Positions 19,404-28,480 of a stretch of DNA of 64,000 nt are shown one piece after another (within the stretch, counting starts at the first letter, position 1; each line of letters starts with the position of its first letter). The stretch covers positions 62,001 through 126,000 of the forward strand of contig JAVHLK010000001.1 in assembly GCA_031082285.1 (NCBI GenBank), in the 5' to 3' direction. This stretch comes from Desulfomonilaceae bacterium (lineage in GTDB: Bacteria; Desulfobacterota; Desulfomonilia; Desulfomonilales; Desulfomonilaceae). The notes under the pieces are model-generated. The model had not been told where the DNA came from. It saw only the letters and a list, made by a program, of their open reading frames with translations, and made no database searches. The position numbers and the translations under genes were made by a program.

Positions 19404-19436
19404 ACAACGCCTCTCCGGTATCCGGAGAGGCGTTGT
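19404..19436 (-). terminator. Intrinsic terminator of the 77-aa gene
   Basis: Perfect 15-bp arms (ACAACGCCTCTCCGG and its complement) with a 3-base loop; on the minus strand the stem is followed by GTTTTCG. It starts 30 bp after the stop of the small gene at 19466-19699. Confidence 0.8.
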
Positions 19437-19465
19437 CACCGCACCCATGTCCAATGAGGTTGACT

Positions 19466-19699
19466 CTAATGATATCCCATCGCACAGAAGGGAGAAGACT
19501 TCATGGAAGGAAGGTTACAAATCAGCGTTCGTCTTCTTTCATCGTGAGAGGATACCCATTGCGCCCAATCGTCGTCGGGCCATATTTCGATCTTCGGTCG
19601 GGATAGTTCTTCTTCAATCCGCTCACCATTCGACTCGGTCAGCAGATTCATATTTTCGCTCCCAAGAAAGTCTTTGTAATCCGTATCATTCTCGTACAT
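19466..19699 (-). CDS. Hypothetical small acidic protein (77 aa)
   Basis: Unrecognised 77-residue protein, acidic in its first two thirds (MYENDTDYKDFLGSE, WPDDDWAQW) and ending in a Cys/Pro-containing tail. The case for a real gene is its context: a GGAGG site eight bases before the ATG and a strong terminator 30 bp past the stop. No signal peptide or membrane helix. It has its own transcription unit between a plus-strand gene that ends at 19101 and the RDD gene on the same strand. Confidence 0.6.
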   Translation of the reverse strand: MYENDTDYKDFLGSENMNLLTESNGERIEEELSRPKIEIWPDDDWAQWVSSHDERRRTLICNLPSMKSSPFCAMGYH

Positions 19700-19815
19700 G
19701 GAACCGACCTCCGTTTCGGTTGGTTTCTCGTGAGCTATATTTAATCACTGCACGATCCAAGTCAATATTTGGGAAGCCGGACCCGTCGCCAAAGGGAGGA
19801 TATTGGAAGTGAGCG

Positions 19816-20949
19816 TCATTTGAACAAGAGCGGAGTGAGCAATCCAAACACGAGCAGGAATCCGACGGACACGCCGAGCGGTTTGAGTGCCTTGACGGTC
19901 GCGTTCACGGGCGGAATACCGTCCTGTATCTGAATGGTCCCCGCAGCGATATCGAGGACTCCGCGTTTGTTCGGGGATAACAACAGAAACAGCCAAGAGG
20001 CCGTCCACGCCGCAACGGCCATGAGAACGATGATGAGGTTGTGGTATGCTTCGAGGGATTCGGCATATCCCAACATCTTGCCCACCTTTATGGCGAGCAG
20101 GCCGGGCGAAAAGGTCAGAAGCCCCATAGCGGTGGTACGAAAGGCCAGAGCGAGAAGCAGGCCGCCGGTCTCCGCTTCTCCGGAAAAGAGAATGCCTATG
20201 CCGAATTCCCGCTGCCCCGGCGTCTTCCCTTCCGAGAAAAGAGGAAGCAGGAATGCCGTGACCAGGATGCTCACTGCGGCCCACAACATCGGGAAATTAT
20301 TGTGGGCCGTCACCAGGAAATTCTTGGCAATCTGATAGGGAACGTTCGGCAAAGGAAAGAAGAAAAGCATGAACCCGATCACGGTACAAATGTACGCGAC
20401 CGTGAAGAGGCCGAAAGTGTACAGGGAAGCAAGCGCTCGTGTGGTCAACGGTGCGAATTCCACGTCGGCGTAGTCGTCCGGAATTCTTCGCTCAACCGCC
20501 GAGGCTCTCCTGATGAACGACTCGTCCGGCTGTTCCACCCCTTCAGGCCTCGTCACGATGAGACCGCAGGTGGGACAATCTCCTCGAACCAAGAGGACGT
20601 CGGCCTCTGTCTTGGGTTCGTAGCCGCATCTTGGACAAGTGACGCGGCTCGCCGTCCGGCGGATCTCCTGAGAAGGCGTTGCAGGCGCATCCATCGGCGC
20701 CTCTCGATCCCGCGGCGGTTCCGATTCAATCAGCGTATCAGCTCCGAGTCTTCGGAGTGTCTCCTCGTACTTGCGAGCAGTCGAAAGGTCGAGGCCCTTC
20801 TTGACCACTCTCGCCGTGCCGGAAAGAAGCCTCTCGGCGACTTTGGGATCCTGCTTGAACGTTCTTGACAGGGCGGCGACGACTTCCCGGCGATCATACC
20901 CTTCTCTTACGGTTCCCCGCAGGATCACCTTGTACGTATCATCACTCAT
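19816..20949 (-). CDS. RDD-family membrane protein with zinc ribbon
   Basis: 377 residues. Residues 1-75 form a soluble domain (YKVILRGTVREGYDRREVVA and a KKGLDLSTARKYEETL helix pair) often seen at the start of such proteins. A zinc ribbon with two CPxCG knuckles (CPRCGYEP and CPTCG) follows at about 100-130, then at least five membrane helices with the RDD-type GKTPGQREFGIGILF segment in the middle. MSDDTYK at 20949 is taken as the start because the domain begins there. Function unknown; RDD proteins may act in transport or ion homeostasis. Confidence 0.75.
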   Translation of the reverse strand: MSDDTYKVILRGTVREGYDRREVVAALSRTFKQDPKVAERLLSGTARVVKKGLDLSTARKYEETLRRLGADTLIESEPPRDREAPMDAPATPSQEIRRTASRVTCPRCGYEPKTEADVLLVRGDCPTCGLIVTRPEGVEQPDESFIRRASAVERRIPDDYADVEFAPLTTRALASLYTFGLFTVAYICTVIGFMLFFFPLPNVPYQIAKNFLVTAHNNFPMLWAAVSILVTAFLLPLFSEGKTPGQREFGIGILFSGEAETGGLLLALAFRTTAMGLLTFSPGLLAIKVGKMLGYAESLEAYHNLIIVLMAVAAWTASWLFLLLSPNKRGVLDIAAGTIQIQDGIPPVNATVKALKPLGVSVGFLLVFGLLTPLLFK

Positions 20950-21175
20950 GCAGGTTCCTCGCCCGTCCCGTTCGTGGGCCCAAAGAGCCGACGCTTCCAT
21001 GTGATTGGGCGATGTCTTCTCTCGGCCGTGGCACGAGTCGGATCGTCTCCTCCGCCCGAGCGTGAAGAACCGGACTCCCGACAGGAGGCTCTCGAGAAGT
21101 CGTCACTACCGTACCACGATCCGACCCGGCCGACAACCCGCTCGAGAATGACTGGATTTCTTTTCATAATTTCGC

Positions 21176-21181
21176 TATAAT
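21176..21181 (+). promoter_or_regulatory. Sigma-70 -10 box before the small secreted protein
   Basis: Perfect TATAAT 33 bp upstream of the ATG at 21215, with a weak TGGATT 17 bp further upstream as -35 candidate. Confidence 0.45.
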
Positions 21182-21214
21182 ATAATCATAGTATCAAAAA
21201 ATAGGAGAAGGGAA

Positions 21215-21619
21215 ATGCGGTACCTCGCCATCGCTGCCGTGCTTTCTCTGCTTGTGCTCGCGGCCATGTCGGAGTCGGCCAGGGCAGTTGGATATGATGT
21301 TGCAGGGAAGGAAAAGTGTGTGTGCTCGCCGCTTGTGGCCCGTGGAATATATCCCGACACGCTCAACAACCTCAAAGAAGCCCTGGTGCTGCCTCAGCTC
21401 GGCTTCATCGTGGAAAGAGCGGCCCAAGAAGTCAAGGCGATTCTCGGTCAGTTCGGGGTTCCATCGGAAGGAGATCCGAGAGGGCGTGTCGATACGACCA
21501 AAGGCATTCTGGGAGGAGAAACGGATTCGAACAAAGGAGGCAAACGCGTCGCCGAGTCCGAAACCAAGAAGAGCCCGGAAAAGCCGAGACGCGTAAGACT
21601 CCCGGCTCGGGCAATGTGA
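21215..21619 (+). CDS. Small secreted hypothetical protein
   Basis: 134 residues with a clear signal peptide (MRYLAIAAVLSLLVLAAMSE, cleavage near ARA-VG). The mature part starts with a CVC motif (EKCVCSPLVARGIYPDTLNN), then a helical stretch and a lysine/arginine-rich C-terminal third. GGAGAAGGG precedes the ATG and a TATAAT box lies upstream. I do not recognise the family; export to the periplasm is the only safe inference. Confidence 0.7.
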   Translation: MRYLAIAAVLSLLVLAAMSESARAVGYDVAGKEKCVCSPLVARGIYPDTLNNLKEALVLPQLGFIVERAAQEVKAILGQFGVPSEGDPRGRVDTTKGILGGETDSNKGGKRVAESETKKSPEKPRRVRLPARAM

Positions 21620-21765
21620 GATCTTTCAGGTGAGACTTTACCTTCCGTGATTCATAAGTTCGGACTCACATTGTTCTCTAGTGAAATTGCTGATTTCGAG
21701 GTCCGTCTCGGAGAGTAGTACCCGCGACGGAATCCACAAGCCCCAAATGCCGGCAAGCGGTCTCG

Positions 21766-22710
21766 TCAGTTATTGAGTTTTTTCCGCGATCGCTTCCTAC
21801 GCGGCTTGCGTCGCCATTTCCGCTGTAGCCAGAAGCCTTGTTCCGGCTTCATGCGCAACCACTGTTCAAACTGGTTGTGGAACAGCTGGCTGACGGTTAT
21901 GAGATCGGTACGCTGGTCCCCAGTTACCGTGAAACGGATATCCTCACCAAAGATGCTCTTATAGCGACCGTCCTCCATGCGGATCGTGCACAGAGGAAGG
22001 ACTCGAGCCCGACCGTCAATGGCAAACTTGGCAAAAATCTCATTGGCGGGAGCCTTGGTGCCGAAGAAGTCGACCATGACGCCTCGTTCCACGTCTCCCC
22101 GTTGGTCCGCCAGACACGCCACCATATGCCCGCCGCGCATGAGGTCAATCAAGGTCTTGGCGCTTCCTTTGTGGGGGTGGAAGTGAATGCCGGTATCCTC
22201 CGCGCCTCCGGCTCGGGTCTCGAAGTAGCGCGAGAGAAACGGATTCTTCAAAGGGGTTGCGATGAGATTCAAACGCATGCCAAGGAATTTCGTGGTTGCA
22301 GCGCTGACCTCGAAACAGCCGAAGTGGGAATTGAGCAAAAGGATCCCATCGTTTCCCGGCATCATGGCAAGATCGTACGGGAGCTTGCCCTCCAATACGA
22401 TCCTCTCGGCCATGTCCTTCTGAGTCCAGCGACGGATCAGGAAGAACTCAGCCGCAAGCAGGCCCACATGCTCAAAGCTCTTGCGAGCGGTAAGAGCGAT
22501 CCACTCCTTGGAACGCTCGGAGCCGAACGCGATGGTCAGATTCTCAACGGCCCCCGCGCGACGATCCGAGAACAGCACGTACACGGTCCTCCCGACGAAT
22601 CGGGCGAACGCGAAAACCGCCTTCTCCGGGATGAGGTTGAGAACTTCTTCAAGGAGGCGAACCAACAGATATACAAGGTAGGCAACAAAGATCCCGTAAT
22701 GTAAACGCAT
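21766..22710 (-). CDS. LpxL/HtrB-family lysophospholipid (lipid A) acyltransferase
   Basis: Inner-membrane acyltransferase, 314 residues. An N-terminal membrane helix (YGIFVAYLVYLLVRLLEEVL) precedes the catalytic domain with the H-x4-D/E motif in LNSHFGCFEVSA, the LPLAT blocks TPLKNPFLSRY and ADQRGDVERGVMVDFFGTKA, and a very basic C-terminus. The family adds secondary acyl chains to lipid A or acylates lysophospholipids. The start is uncertain: ATG 22710 fits the membrane helix; a TTG at 22734 would add eight residues. It is a single-gene unit. Confidence 0.87.
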   Translation of the reverse strand: MRLHYGIFVAYLVYLLVRLLEEVLNLIPEKAVFAFARFVGRTVYVLFSDRRAGAVENLTIAFGSERSKEWIALTARKSFEHVGLLAAEFFLIRRWTQKDMAERIVLEGKLPYDLAMMPGNDGILLLNSHFGCFEVSAATTKFLGMRLNLIATPLKNPFLSRYFETRAGGAEDTGIHFHPHKGSAKTLIDLMRGGHMVACLADQRGDVERGVMVDFFGTKAPANEIFAKFAIDGRARVLPLCTIRMEDGRYKSIFGEDIRFTVTGDQRTDLITVSQLFHNQFEQWLRMKPEQGFWLQRKWRRKPRRKRSRKKLNN

Positions 22711-22997
22711 TTTCACATCCAACCGTCCCGTCAAATGAGGGGCACCATATCACGACCTCCGGATTTGATCAAAATGAAATAGCAATAAATAGAGGATATA
22801 TCGGAATCATAGATGTGACTTCATAGTTAATGGACGATACGTGGGGGAACAGGGAAGAATACGATGCCGATTCCCCGTGCTTGCCCTTGTACCTGTGTAT
22901 CGGCAGGCTGTCCAAGAAATCCGAAGCCGCGTCTGCAGCACGACTATCGGCGACCGTCCTCGGCGGGCTCCACGATGCGTCGGAGGAGAGCCGTGTT

Positions 22998-24629
22998 TCA
23001 TTGTCCTGATATAACCCCCTTAATTTCATAGAGTTTCTTCCTGCGGCGCAGCCCCTTGAGAGATCTCGCACCGATCTTGCGCGCATCGAAGATACCCAGG
23101 CCTTCTATCCGTTTGAAGGTGTCCAGGCCGATGACAATGTTGTTGGGGCTCGCGGCCTGGCAAATACGAGAGGCAAGGTTGACGGCGTGGCCAAGCACGG
23201 TGTAGTCCATTCGCTCGTCGGAACCGAAGTTTCCGACAATAACCTGGCCGGTGTTGATCCCATACCGTACCTGGAAACGTAATTCGGAAGGCAGTGAGAC
23301 AATGGATTGAGCCAGGGAATCGCGAATGCGAATCGCCGCGCGGATGGCCCTGAGGGGATGGTCCTCTTGAGGGAGAGGAGCTCCGAAGATGGCCATTGCC
23401 GCATCTCCAATGAACTTATCCAGAGTGCCCTGCTCGTTGAATACGATTTCATTGACGGTCTTGCAGAACAGGTTGAGAATCCGTTGGAGCTGAGCCGGTG
23501 CGGCGGTCTCACACAGCGACGTGAATCCGACGATGTCGCAGAAGAAGATCGTGGCTTCCGTTTCTCTGACTTCCAGGTCGGCGTCTCCCTTGAGAATGAG
23601 GTCGACCACCTGAGAAGAGTGGAACCGCCTCAGGTTCTCACGGATGACGGCACTTCTGACGGCTTGCTCTCGGACGCGTTCGGTAAGGTTCCACCGCTGG
23701 ATAGCCAGTGCGGCCTGATGCCCGATGGCGATGAGGAGATCCAGGTCCTCCGTCTGGTACCCCGCCACCATATCCAGGCTGTCAATGTAGAGAACGCCCA
23801 GGATCTCCCTATCCTCCCAGATCGGGGCCGCGATGACTGACCGAATCCCATCTATCACGATGCTGTCTCCCATCTCGAAGCGCGGATCCTCCAGGGCATT
23901 GTCCGTCAAGACCGCGACGCGATCTTCCAGAATGCGCGTGACGATGGTACTGCTTACCGGCCTTATCATGCGCTCGCCGTGCTGGGACCTTTGTTTCCGG
24001 GGAGTGGGCGTGCCGTCGCGATCCCTGAGCAGGATTGTGGCCTGGGAGGGAGAGAATATTTCAAAGATCTGATCCATAATGTAGTCGAGTATTTCGTCCA
24101 GATCCTTGGTGACCACCAATTCCTCAGTGATGCGGTACAACGTAAGGAGGTTGCGGTTGAGTCTTTCTCTCCTGATCTTCGTGGGAATCCGCTCGTCTTC
24201 GCCCGCGGTTTCGGAGAGATAATTGCTGATCATGCCGATGGGTTTGATTACGCGTTCGGTTTCGTTCTTGTGGACAAACGGCTCCTGTTGCAGTTCGCTC
24301 ATGTCCAACGTCTGTGTATGAAGCGGTACCTGGGATGATACATCCGGATGAAACCGGAGCCTGAAGGGTCCGATTTGTATGACGTCTCCCTCTTTAAGGC
24401 GACGTCTGTTCTTGATGCGACGACCATTGACCCAGGTGCCGTTTCGGCTTTCCAGATCTTTGACGACGAAGCCCTTGCCCTCTCTGAGAATCGTACAATG
24501 GTTTCGAGAGACCATTGTGTCGACCAGGCAGAGATCGCATTTTTCATGGCGGCCCACCGTTGTCTGGTGGCCCAGGAATTCCTGCCCTATTTCTTGGCCG
24601 TCCGGTCTTATGATGGTGAGGTGAAACAT
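22998..24629 (-). CDS. FHA-GAF-class III adenylate cyclase
   Basis: 543 residues in three parts: an N-terminal FHA phosphothreonine-binding domain (1-95; TTVGRHEKCD, VSRNHC, RNGTWVNG), a GAF domain (about 150-330) and a C-terminal class III nucleotide cyclase domain (about 365-520). The cyclase has both metal aspartates (FFCDIVGFTSL and FIGDAAMAIF), the ATP-specifying Lys (LDKFIGD) and Asp (MDYTVLG), and the N-x3-R pair (VNLASRI), so production of cAMP is predicted. ATG 24629 is chosen because the FHA domain begins at once; the frame is open to 24698 from a TTG. It is the last gene of the MglA-Roadblock cluster. The FHA domain implies that a Ser/Thr kinase acts on a partner. Confidence 0.93.
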   Translation of the reverse strand: MFHLTIIRPDGQEIGQEFLGHQTTVGRHEKCDLCLVDTMVSRNHCTILREGKGFVVKDLESRNGTWVNGRRIKNRRRLKEGDVIQIGPFRLRFHPDVSSQVPLHTQTLDMSELQQEPFVHKNETERVIKPIGMISNYLSETAGEDERIPTKIRRERLNRNLLTLYRITEELVVTKDLDEILDYIMDQIFEIFSPSQATILLRDRDGTPTPRKQRSQHGERMIRPVSSTIVTRILEDRVAVLTDNALEDPRFEMGDSIVIDGIRSVIAAPIWEDREILGVLYIDSLDMVAGYQTEDLDLLIAIGHQAALAIQRWNLTERVREQAVRSAVIRENLRRFHSSQVVDLILKGDADLEVRETEATIFFCDIVGFTSLCETAAPAQLQRILNLFCKTVNEIVFNEQGTLDKFIGDAAMAIFGAPLPQEDHPLRAIRAAIRIRDSLAQSIVSLPSELRFQVRYGINTGQVIVGNFGSDERMDYTVLGHAVNLASRICQAASPNNIVIGLDTFKRIEGLGIFDARKIGARSLKGLRRRKKLYEIKGVISGQ

Positions 24630-24795
24630 GAGCCCACTCGGAGTTTCGAAGGAAGATTCATTGTATGATTCCGTCCCTGCCGCGACGCACGGGTCCAATG
24701 TCCGGAATCGTTGAAATGCCCCTTGACCCGCACCATGGGGTCAGCTTATCGATCAAGCGGTATGAGGGCGATACTGACGTACGGAGCGTGCGCGA

Positions 24796-25161
24796 TCATC
24801 CGAGAGCGACAAACTCCATCAACCTCGCCAAGCTCTTCTTGGCTTCTTCACTGATTGTGACGATCTCGAAACCTGAGATGAAGTATCCGTGAGGATTCTC
24901 TCTCGTGGTCCACCGACAGATCGCGTCAAAGTGCAGCGGGGTGGAACTCTTGATGTAGTCGGACGCTTGAATAATTATGGTCACCGTTGAACCCGCGTCC
25001 ACCTGGACTCCAAAGAGTTGGACTCCCCCCTCCGTGATGTCCTGTACAAGACCGAGGAACCTCCGCGTCTTGGCGTCATAGGCCGGAATCTTGAACAGCA
25101 TGTATTTTCTTTTGTGTTTTCGACGGTTTTCCCAAGATCCCGTCGGATTATCTCCACTCAT
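24796..25161 (-). CDS. PilZ-domain protein
   Basis: 121 residues, essentially a single PilZ domain, the c-di-GMP receptor fold. The N-terminal arginine motif (ENRRKHKRKYM, a variant of RxxxR) and the second motif (VQDITEGGVQLFG in place of D/NxSxxG) are visible. An unusually strong GGAGGAGGAG precedes the ATG. It lies between the AVDTLF-repeat protein and the FHA-cyclase, so the cluster may read c-di-GMP and make cAMP. The Thr in place of Ser of the DxSxxG motif means binding should be tested, not assumed. Confidence 0.88.
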   Translation of the reverse strand: MSGDNPTGSWENRRKHKRKYMLFKIPAYDAKTRRFLGLVQDITEGGVQLFGVQVDAGSTVTIIIQASDYIKSSTPLHFDAICRWTTRENPHGYFISGFEIVTISEEAKKSLARLMEFVALG

Positions 25162-25305
25162 CTCCTCCTCCTGGAGGCATCCTTAACGCATTAAGCCGTT
25201 GCTCCCGGCCGACCGGTCCTTCTTGTTTCGCCGGATCTCGGCATTGTGATTCCGCATGTTTTATCGCGAGCATATGAGCGCAATGTCGATGACGGACGCC
25301 CGCGC

Positions 25306-26685
25306 TCAGCTCTTCCTCCGTGTCTTCCGGGGTACCGGTTTCGCACTCGTTCCTTCACGAGTGCTTTCCAAGATTCTGCTGACTACCCGATTTACGAGAA
25401 ACCTGAAGGACCGTATCAGATTTTCCGGGTCCTTCGCACCGTGCATTCGGTCCGCAAGGGATTCGCCTGCCCGCTTCAACGTCAAGGCTTGAATTCGAAC
25501 CATTTGGGCGAACGCGTCCGGGCTTTGGATCGACAGTTCCTTGAGAATCGGCGGTTCCGTGTCGGGGATGCCCTCGGCCTTTCGTACAGCGGACTTGTAC
25601 TTTTCATATCGAGTGAGGATATCGTGGAAAGCCAAGAGGGGATCCGTCGAAGAAGATTCCATACTCTTGCCGAGATAATCGGTCACATCAAGAAGAAAAC
25701 GGATGGACTCAGGATGAGCCCGGGACATTCGCTTCACCACATAGTCCAGCACCACTCTCATGGAAAGAGCGGCGAAATCAACCGTCACGTTATCCTTGAA
25801 TTTGATCCGCACCTTTCGGAGTTCGTTGGCCAACACCGTGACCGATCGTCTGGAAATCTCCCATTCAAGGGTAAGAATTGCTTCCTGCAATGACCTCAAT
25901 GGAAACGCGTCGGTCGCGGTTGACGGATCCGTCATCCGCGGTACGGCTTCCGGAGCGGATCGCCGTTTTGCAGGCGACGCCTGCTCATGGGAGGCCTCTT
26001 TGTAAAGCGTGTGCATTTGGCGCTGAATCTCCTGCGCCATGGCATCGTTGTAATCCGGAACTTGTGGATCGGCCGTCCCCAATCTGCCGGCCGCGGCCTG
26101 TTCTTTCTTTCTCGGTGTGCCTTGAAGCATGCGTTCCGCAATACGATCGGCCGAAAACGCGGGAGGGGTCATGTCCGGAGGCTCAAACGGCTCAGTCGGC
26201 GTGACTTCGAGTTGAGTCGTCTCCGGAGCCGGAGTTTCCGGTTCCTCGACAAAGAGCGTGTCCACGGCCAAATCGATGGCTCGATCGGTATCGGGATCGC
26301 CCGAGGTGATAACTGTTGAACTCGCAAAGTCGGGAAGAGGCTCCTGTAAGGCTTCACGACGATGTCCGCCGGGGGAGGGTGCAGGGAAGTCCTCGTCTTG
26401 GGAAACCTTTTTCCGGACGGGACGCTGAGCCGCCGGCGGAGGGGCGAAATCTTCTTGGAAGGAAGGTCCCTCCTCATATGAACGCATGAAAAGAGTATCC
26501 ACGGCATCGTCGAGGGAAGGTTCTTCACCGCCGGCACTGCTCGCTGCTTGAGATTCGGGCGTTTCAGCTTCCTCAGAATCGTACCACGCAGCGCGTTCAC
26601 CGGGTCCGGGCTCTTCCACAAAGAAAGTGTCCACCGCTTTGTCGATCAGAGCGTCCAGATCTTCGTTTTTGTCCAGTTTGGCCAT
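25306..26685 (-). CDS. Acidic protein with three AVDTLFVEE-like motifs
   Basis: 459 residues, family not recognised. Residues 1-250 are acidic, proline-rich and probably disordered; they carry three copies of a short hydrophobic motif: KAVDTFFVEEP (16-26), DAVDTLFMRS (60-69) and LAVDTLFVEEP (139-149). Residues 260-459 look like an ordered all-helical domain ending in a basic tail. It starts 19 bp after the MglA-like GTPase gene. The motif copies resemble docking sites spaced along a flexible tether, so a scaffold or effector of the GTPase is a reasonable hypothesis. No signal peptide or membrane helix. Confidence 0.82.
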   Translation of the reverse strand: MAKLDKNEDLDALIDKAVDTFFVEEPGPGERAAWYDSEEAETPESQAASSAGGEEPSLDDAVDTLFMRSYEEGPSFQEDFAPPPAAQRPVRKKVSQDEDFPAPSPGGHRREALQEPLPDFASSTVITSGDPDTDRAIDLAVDTLFVEEPETPAPETTQLEVTPTEPFEPPDMTPPAFSADRIAERMLQGTPRKKEQAAAGRLGTADPQVPDYNDAMAQEIQRQMHTLYKEASHEQASPAKRRSAPEAVPRMTDPSTATDAFPLRSLQEAILTLEWEISRRSVTVLANELRKVRIKFKDNVTVDFAALSMRVVLDYVVKRMSRAHPESIRFLLDVTDYLGKSMESSSTDPLLAFHDILTRYEKYKSAVRKAEGIPDTEPPILKELSIQSPDAFAQMVRIQALTLKRAGESLADRMHGAKDPENLIRSFRFLVNRVVSRILESTREGTSAKPVPRKTRRKS

Positions 26686-26704
26686 AGGCCTTCCCGCGAG
26701 TTGC

Positions 26705-27319
26705 TCAAGCCCTGAGCTTATGATGGACGGACTTGATGGTGATCTTGCTGATTTCCCTCAATGTGTCGAAAACGCCCGGTCCGGCAAGCGCACTGGCAAG
26801 TACGGTCGGTGCAGGGTTTTTCAGCATGGTGTTCAAATCCTGTTCCAACGTGTCCTTACTCAGCACGGGAATGACGCTCCCCTCGAGATCTCGCTTGTTC
26901 AACTGTATTACCAGAGGCAGTTCATCGATGTCCAAGTTGTCCTCGGCCAGGTTGTCTCTCAGGTTCTGTAGGCTTTCCTTGTTCGGTTCCTGCTGAACCG
27001 CCATAGAGTCGGCCACGAAGACCACTCCGTCGACCCCTTTCAACACCATTTTGCGGCTCTCGTTGTAGAGCACCTGTCCGGGAACCGTATACAGCTGCAC
27101 ACGAATATTGAAGCCGCGAATCTTGCCCAGGGACAGCGGAAGGAAGTCGAAGAAGAGAGTTTTGTCGCCCCGGGTATCGATGGATATCATCTTGCCCATG
27201 AACTTGGCGTTCATCCTCTGGTTGACGTAGAGTAGATTCGTTGTCTTTCCACATCTACCCGGTCCGTAGTAAACGACCTTGACTTGAATTTCCTTAGCGC
27301 TCTTATTGATAAACGCCAT
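26705..27319 (-). CDS. MglA-like small GTPase
   Basis: Ras-like GTPase of 204 residues, the MglA size. P-loop YYGPGRCGKTTNL; the switch I/PM3 region ISIDTRGDKTLFFDFLPLSL typical of MglA rather than Ras; switch II YTVPGQVLYNESRKMVLKGV; the NKRD specificity motif (IQLNKRDLEG). MglA controls polarity and gliding or twitching motility in myxobacteria, where a Roadblock protein (MglB) stimulates GTP hydrolysis. Here a Roadblock gene ends only two bases upstream, so they are surely co-expressed. The target in this organism is unknown. Confidence 0.95.
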   Translation of the reverse strand: MAFINKSAKEIQVKVVYYGPGRCGKTTNLLYVNQRMNAKFMGKMISIDTRGDKTLFFDFLPLSLGKIRGFNIRVQLYTVPGQVLYNESRKMVLKGVDGVVFVADSMAVQQEPNKESLQNLRDNLAEDNLDIDELPLVIQLNKRDLEGSVIPVLSKDTLEQDLNTMLKNPAPTVLASALAGPGVFDTLREISKITIKSVHHKLRA

Positions 27320-27321
27320 AC

Positions 27322-28158
27322 CTATCCCTCCCTCTGAGGAAGCTTAGCTTCCAGCACATGAGAGACTTCGGCAATCTTGAGCCTAAGTAGTCCAAGTGAA
27401 AGGGAATTGTCAAATATCGTCACAATGATGTATTCGGATCCCACTCGACTGAAATGGAACGACTCCGAATGCCCCTTGTAAAAGAGCAGCACGAAATCTC
27501 GCTCACCGATCAGCTTGGCAATCTGTTCCGTTGCGGCAAAGTTTGCCGCCGCGACCGCGGCCAAGCTAATAACGTCCAGCTCGATCCTGTTTCCGATGTT
27601 GACGATCAGCGTCCCCGCGTTGTCAATGACAAGGATCGACGAGATCCCCTCAGTCATGACCTCTCTCGAGAGATATCCCCGGACGTCCTCCAGGATGTCC
27701 ATACTCACGATGACGTCGGCGCTTCGCCCCGTCTTGATCTTCTCCACTTTGGCAACCTCAACGTCCACCCACTCCTTGGTCAGGACCGAGTCAACCGAGC
27801 GGTCGGGCCGAGGACCCGCAATTTCCATGAGATGGGTGATTCCTGCGGAGAGAGATTGAACGGCGTCAGTGGGAATCACGGACTCCGATGCAAATGACGC
27901 CAGCATTTGCGTGTGTGTTCCGAGCCGCTCTTTGAGGTCCTTGTTCTGGAGCGTGTCCGCCGCGGAATTGAGCACGGAGAGAATCCTCTCCATTTCATGG
28001 ACTTGTGCGGATGCGTCGCAGCCTCCCGTGTTGAACCCATCGACAAATCTTCGGGCGGAGTCAATATAGGCCCACAAGAGCGCAGGCAGCTTTCCGAAGA
28101 TCTCAATCTGGGCGGCACCTTTGAAAATATCGCCGATGCCTTGATCTTGTGAGGTCAT
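27322..28158 (-). CDS. Roadblock/LC7-domain protein, probable partner of the GTPase
   Basis: 278 residues. The C-terminal ~120 residues form the Roadblock/LC7 fold (GISSILVIDNAGTLIVNIG, then LAAVAAANFAATEQIAKLIG and two closing strands), the fold of MglB-type GTPase regulators. The N-terminal ~150 residues are helical and have no known assignment, making it longer than MglB (about 160). Start ATG 28158 has AAGGA nine bases upstream; the open frame to 28320 is extremely basic and unlikely to be translated. The stop is two bases from the GTPase start. Confidence 0.85.
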   Translation of the reverse strand: MTSQDQGIGDIFKGAAQIEIFGKLPALLWAYIDSARRFVDGFNTGGCDASAQVHEMERILSVLNSAADTLQNKDLKERLGTHTQMLASFASESVIPTDAVQSLSAGITHLMEIAGPRPDRSVDSVLTKEWVDVEVAKVEKIKTGRSADVIVSMDILEDVRGYLSREVMTEGISSILVIDNAGTLIVNIGNRIELDVISLAAVAAANFAATEQIAKLIGERDFVLLFYKGHSESFHFSRVGSEYIIVTIFDNSLSLGLLRLKIAEVSHVLEAKLPQREG

Positions 28159-28480
28159 TTCCGTTAAATCCTTTGATACAAAGAATCGTGTGCGTGCTTC
28201 CAGTCTCCTTTGTCGGCCCTTGACGATAACCAGGTGCCCGATTCGGCGCCTTCGAAACCACTTGGCTTTTTGGGGCCGACGGGGAATCAATCCGTAGGTC
28301 CGGAACTTGAAACCGGCCAATGCAAGACCATGTGCGACTTTAACACAGAACCACCGTTTTGGGGAGAGTTATCACCTTACGGCCCGGTCTTTTTGCGCCT
28401 CAGACGACATCTCGGCGACCGGATCGTCGATTGTCGTCATGACTGTCCATCGCGTCTTTTCGCAATAGGACAAGGCAACG
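28159..28480. other. Gap between the DUF4388 gene and the Roadblock gene
   Basis: 322 bp without a gene. The MglA-Roadblock group may therefore have its own promoter; none is obvious by eye. Confidence 0.5.

Noticed and set aside
19135-19812. 225-residue plus-strand open frame
   Set aside because: Low-complexity, no family features, and it runs antisense through the terminator and the small gene at 19466-19699, which has better signals.
22769-23086. Short minus-strand open frames after the FHA-cyclase
   Set aside because: They overlap the 3' end of the cyclase gene out of frame and show no ribosome binding site.
28159-28320. N-terminal extension of the Roadblock protein
   Set aside because: The 54 extra residues are extremely basic and out of character; the ATG at 28158 has a ribosome binding site.
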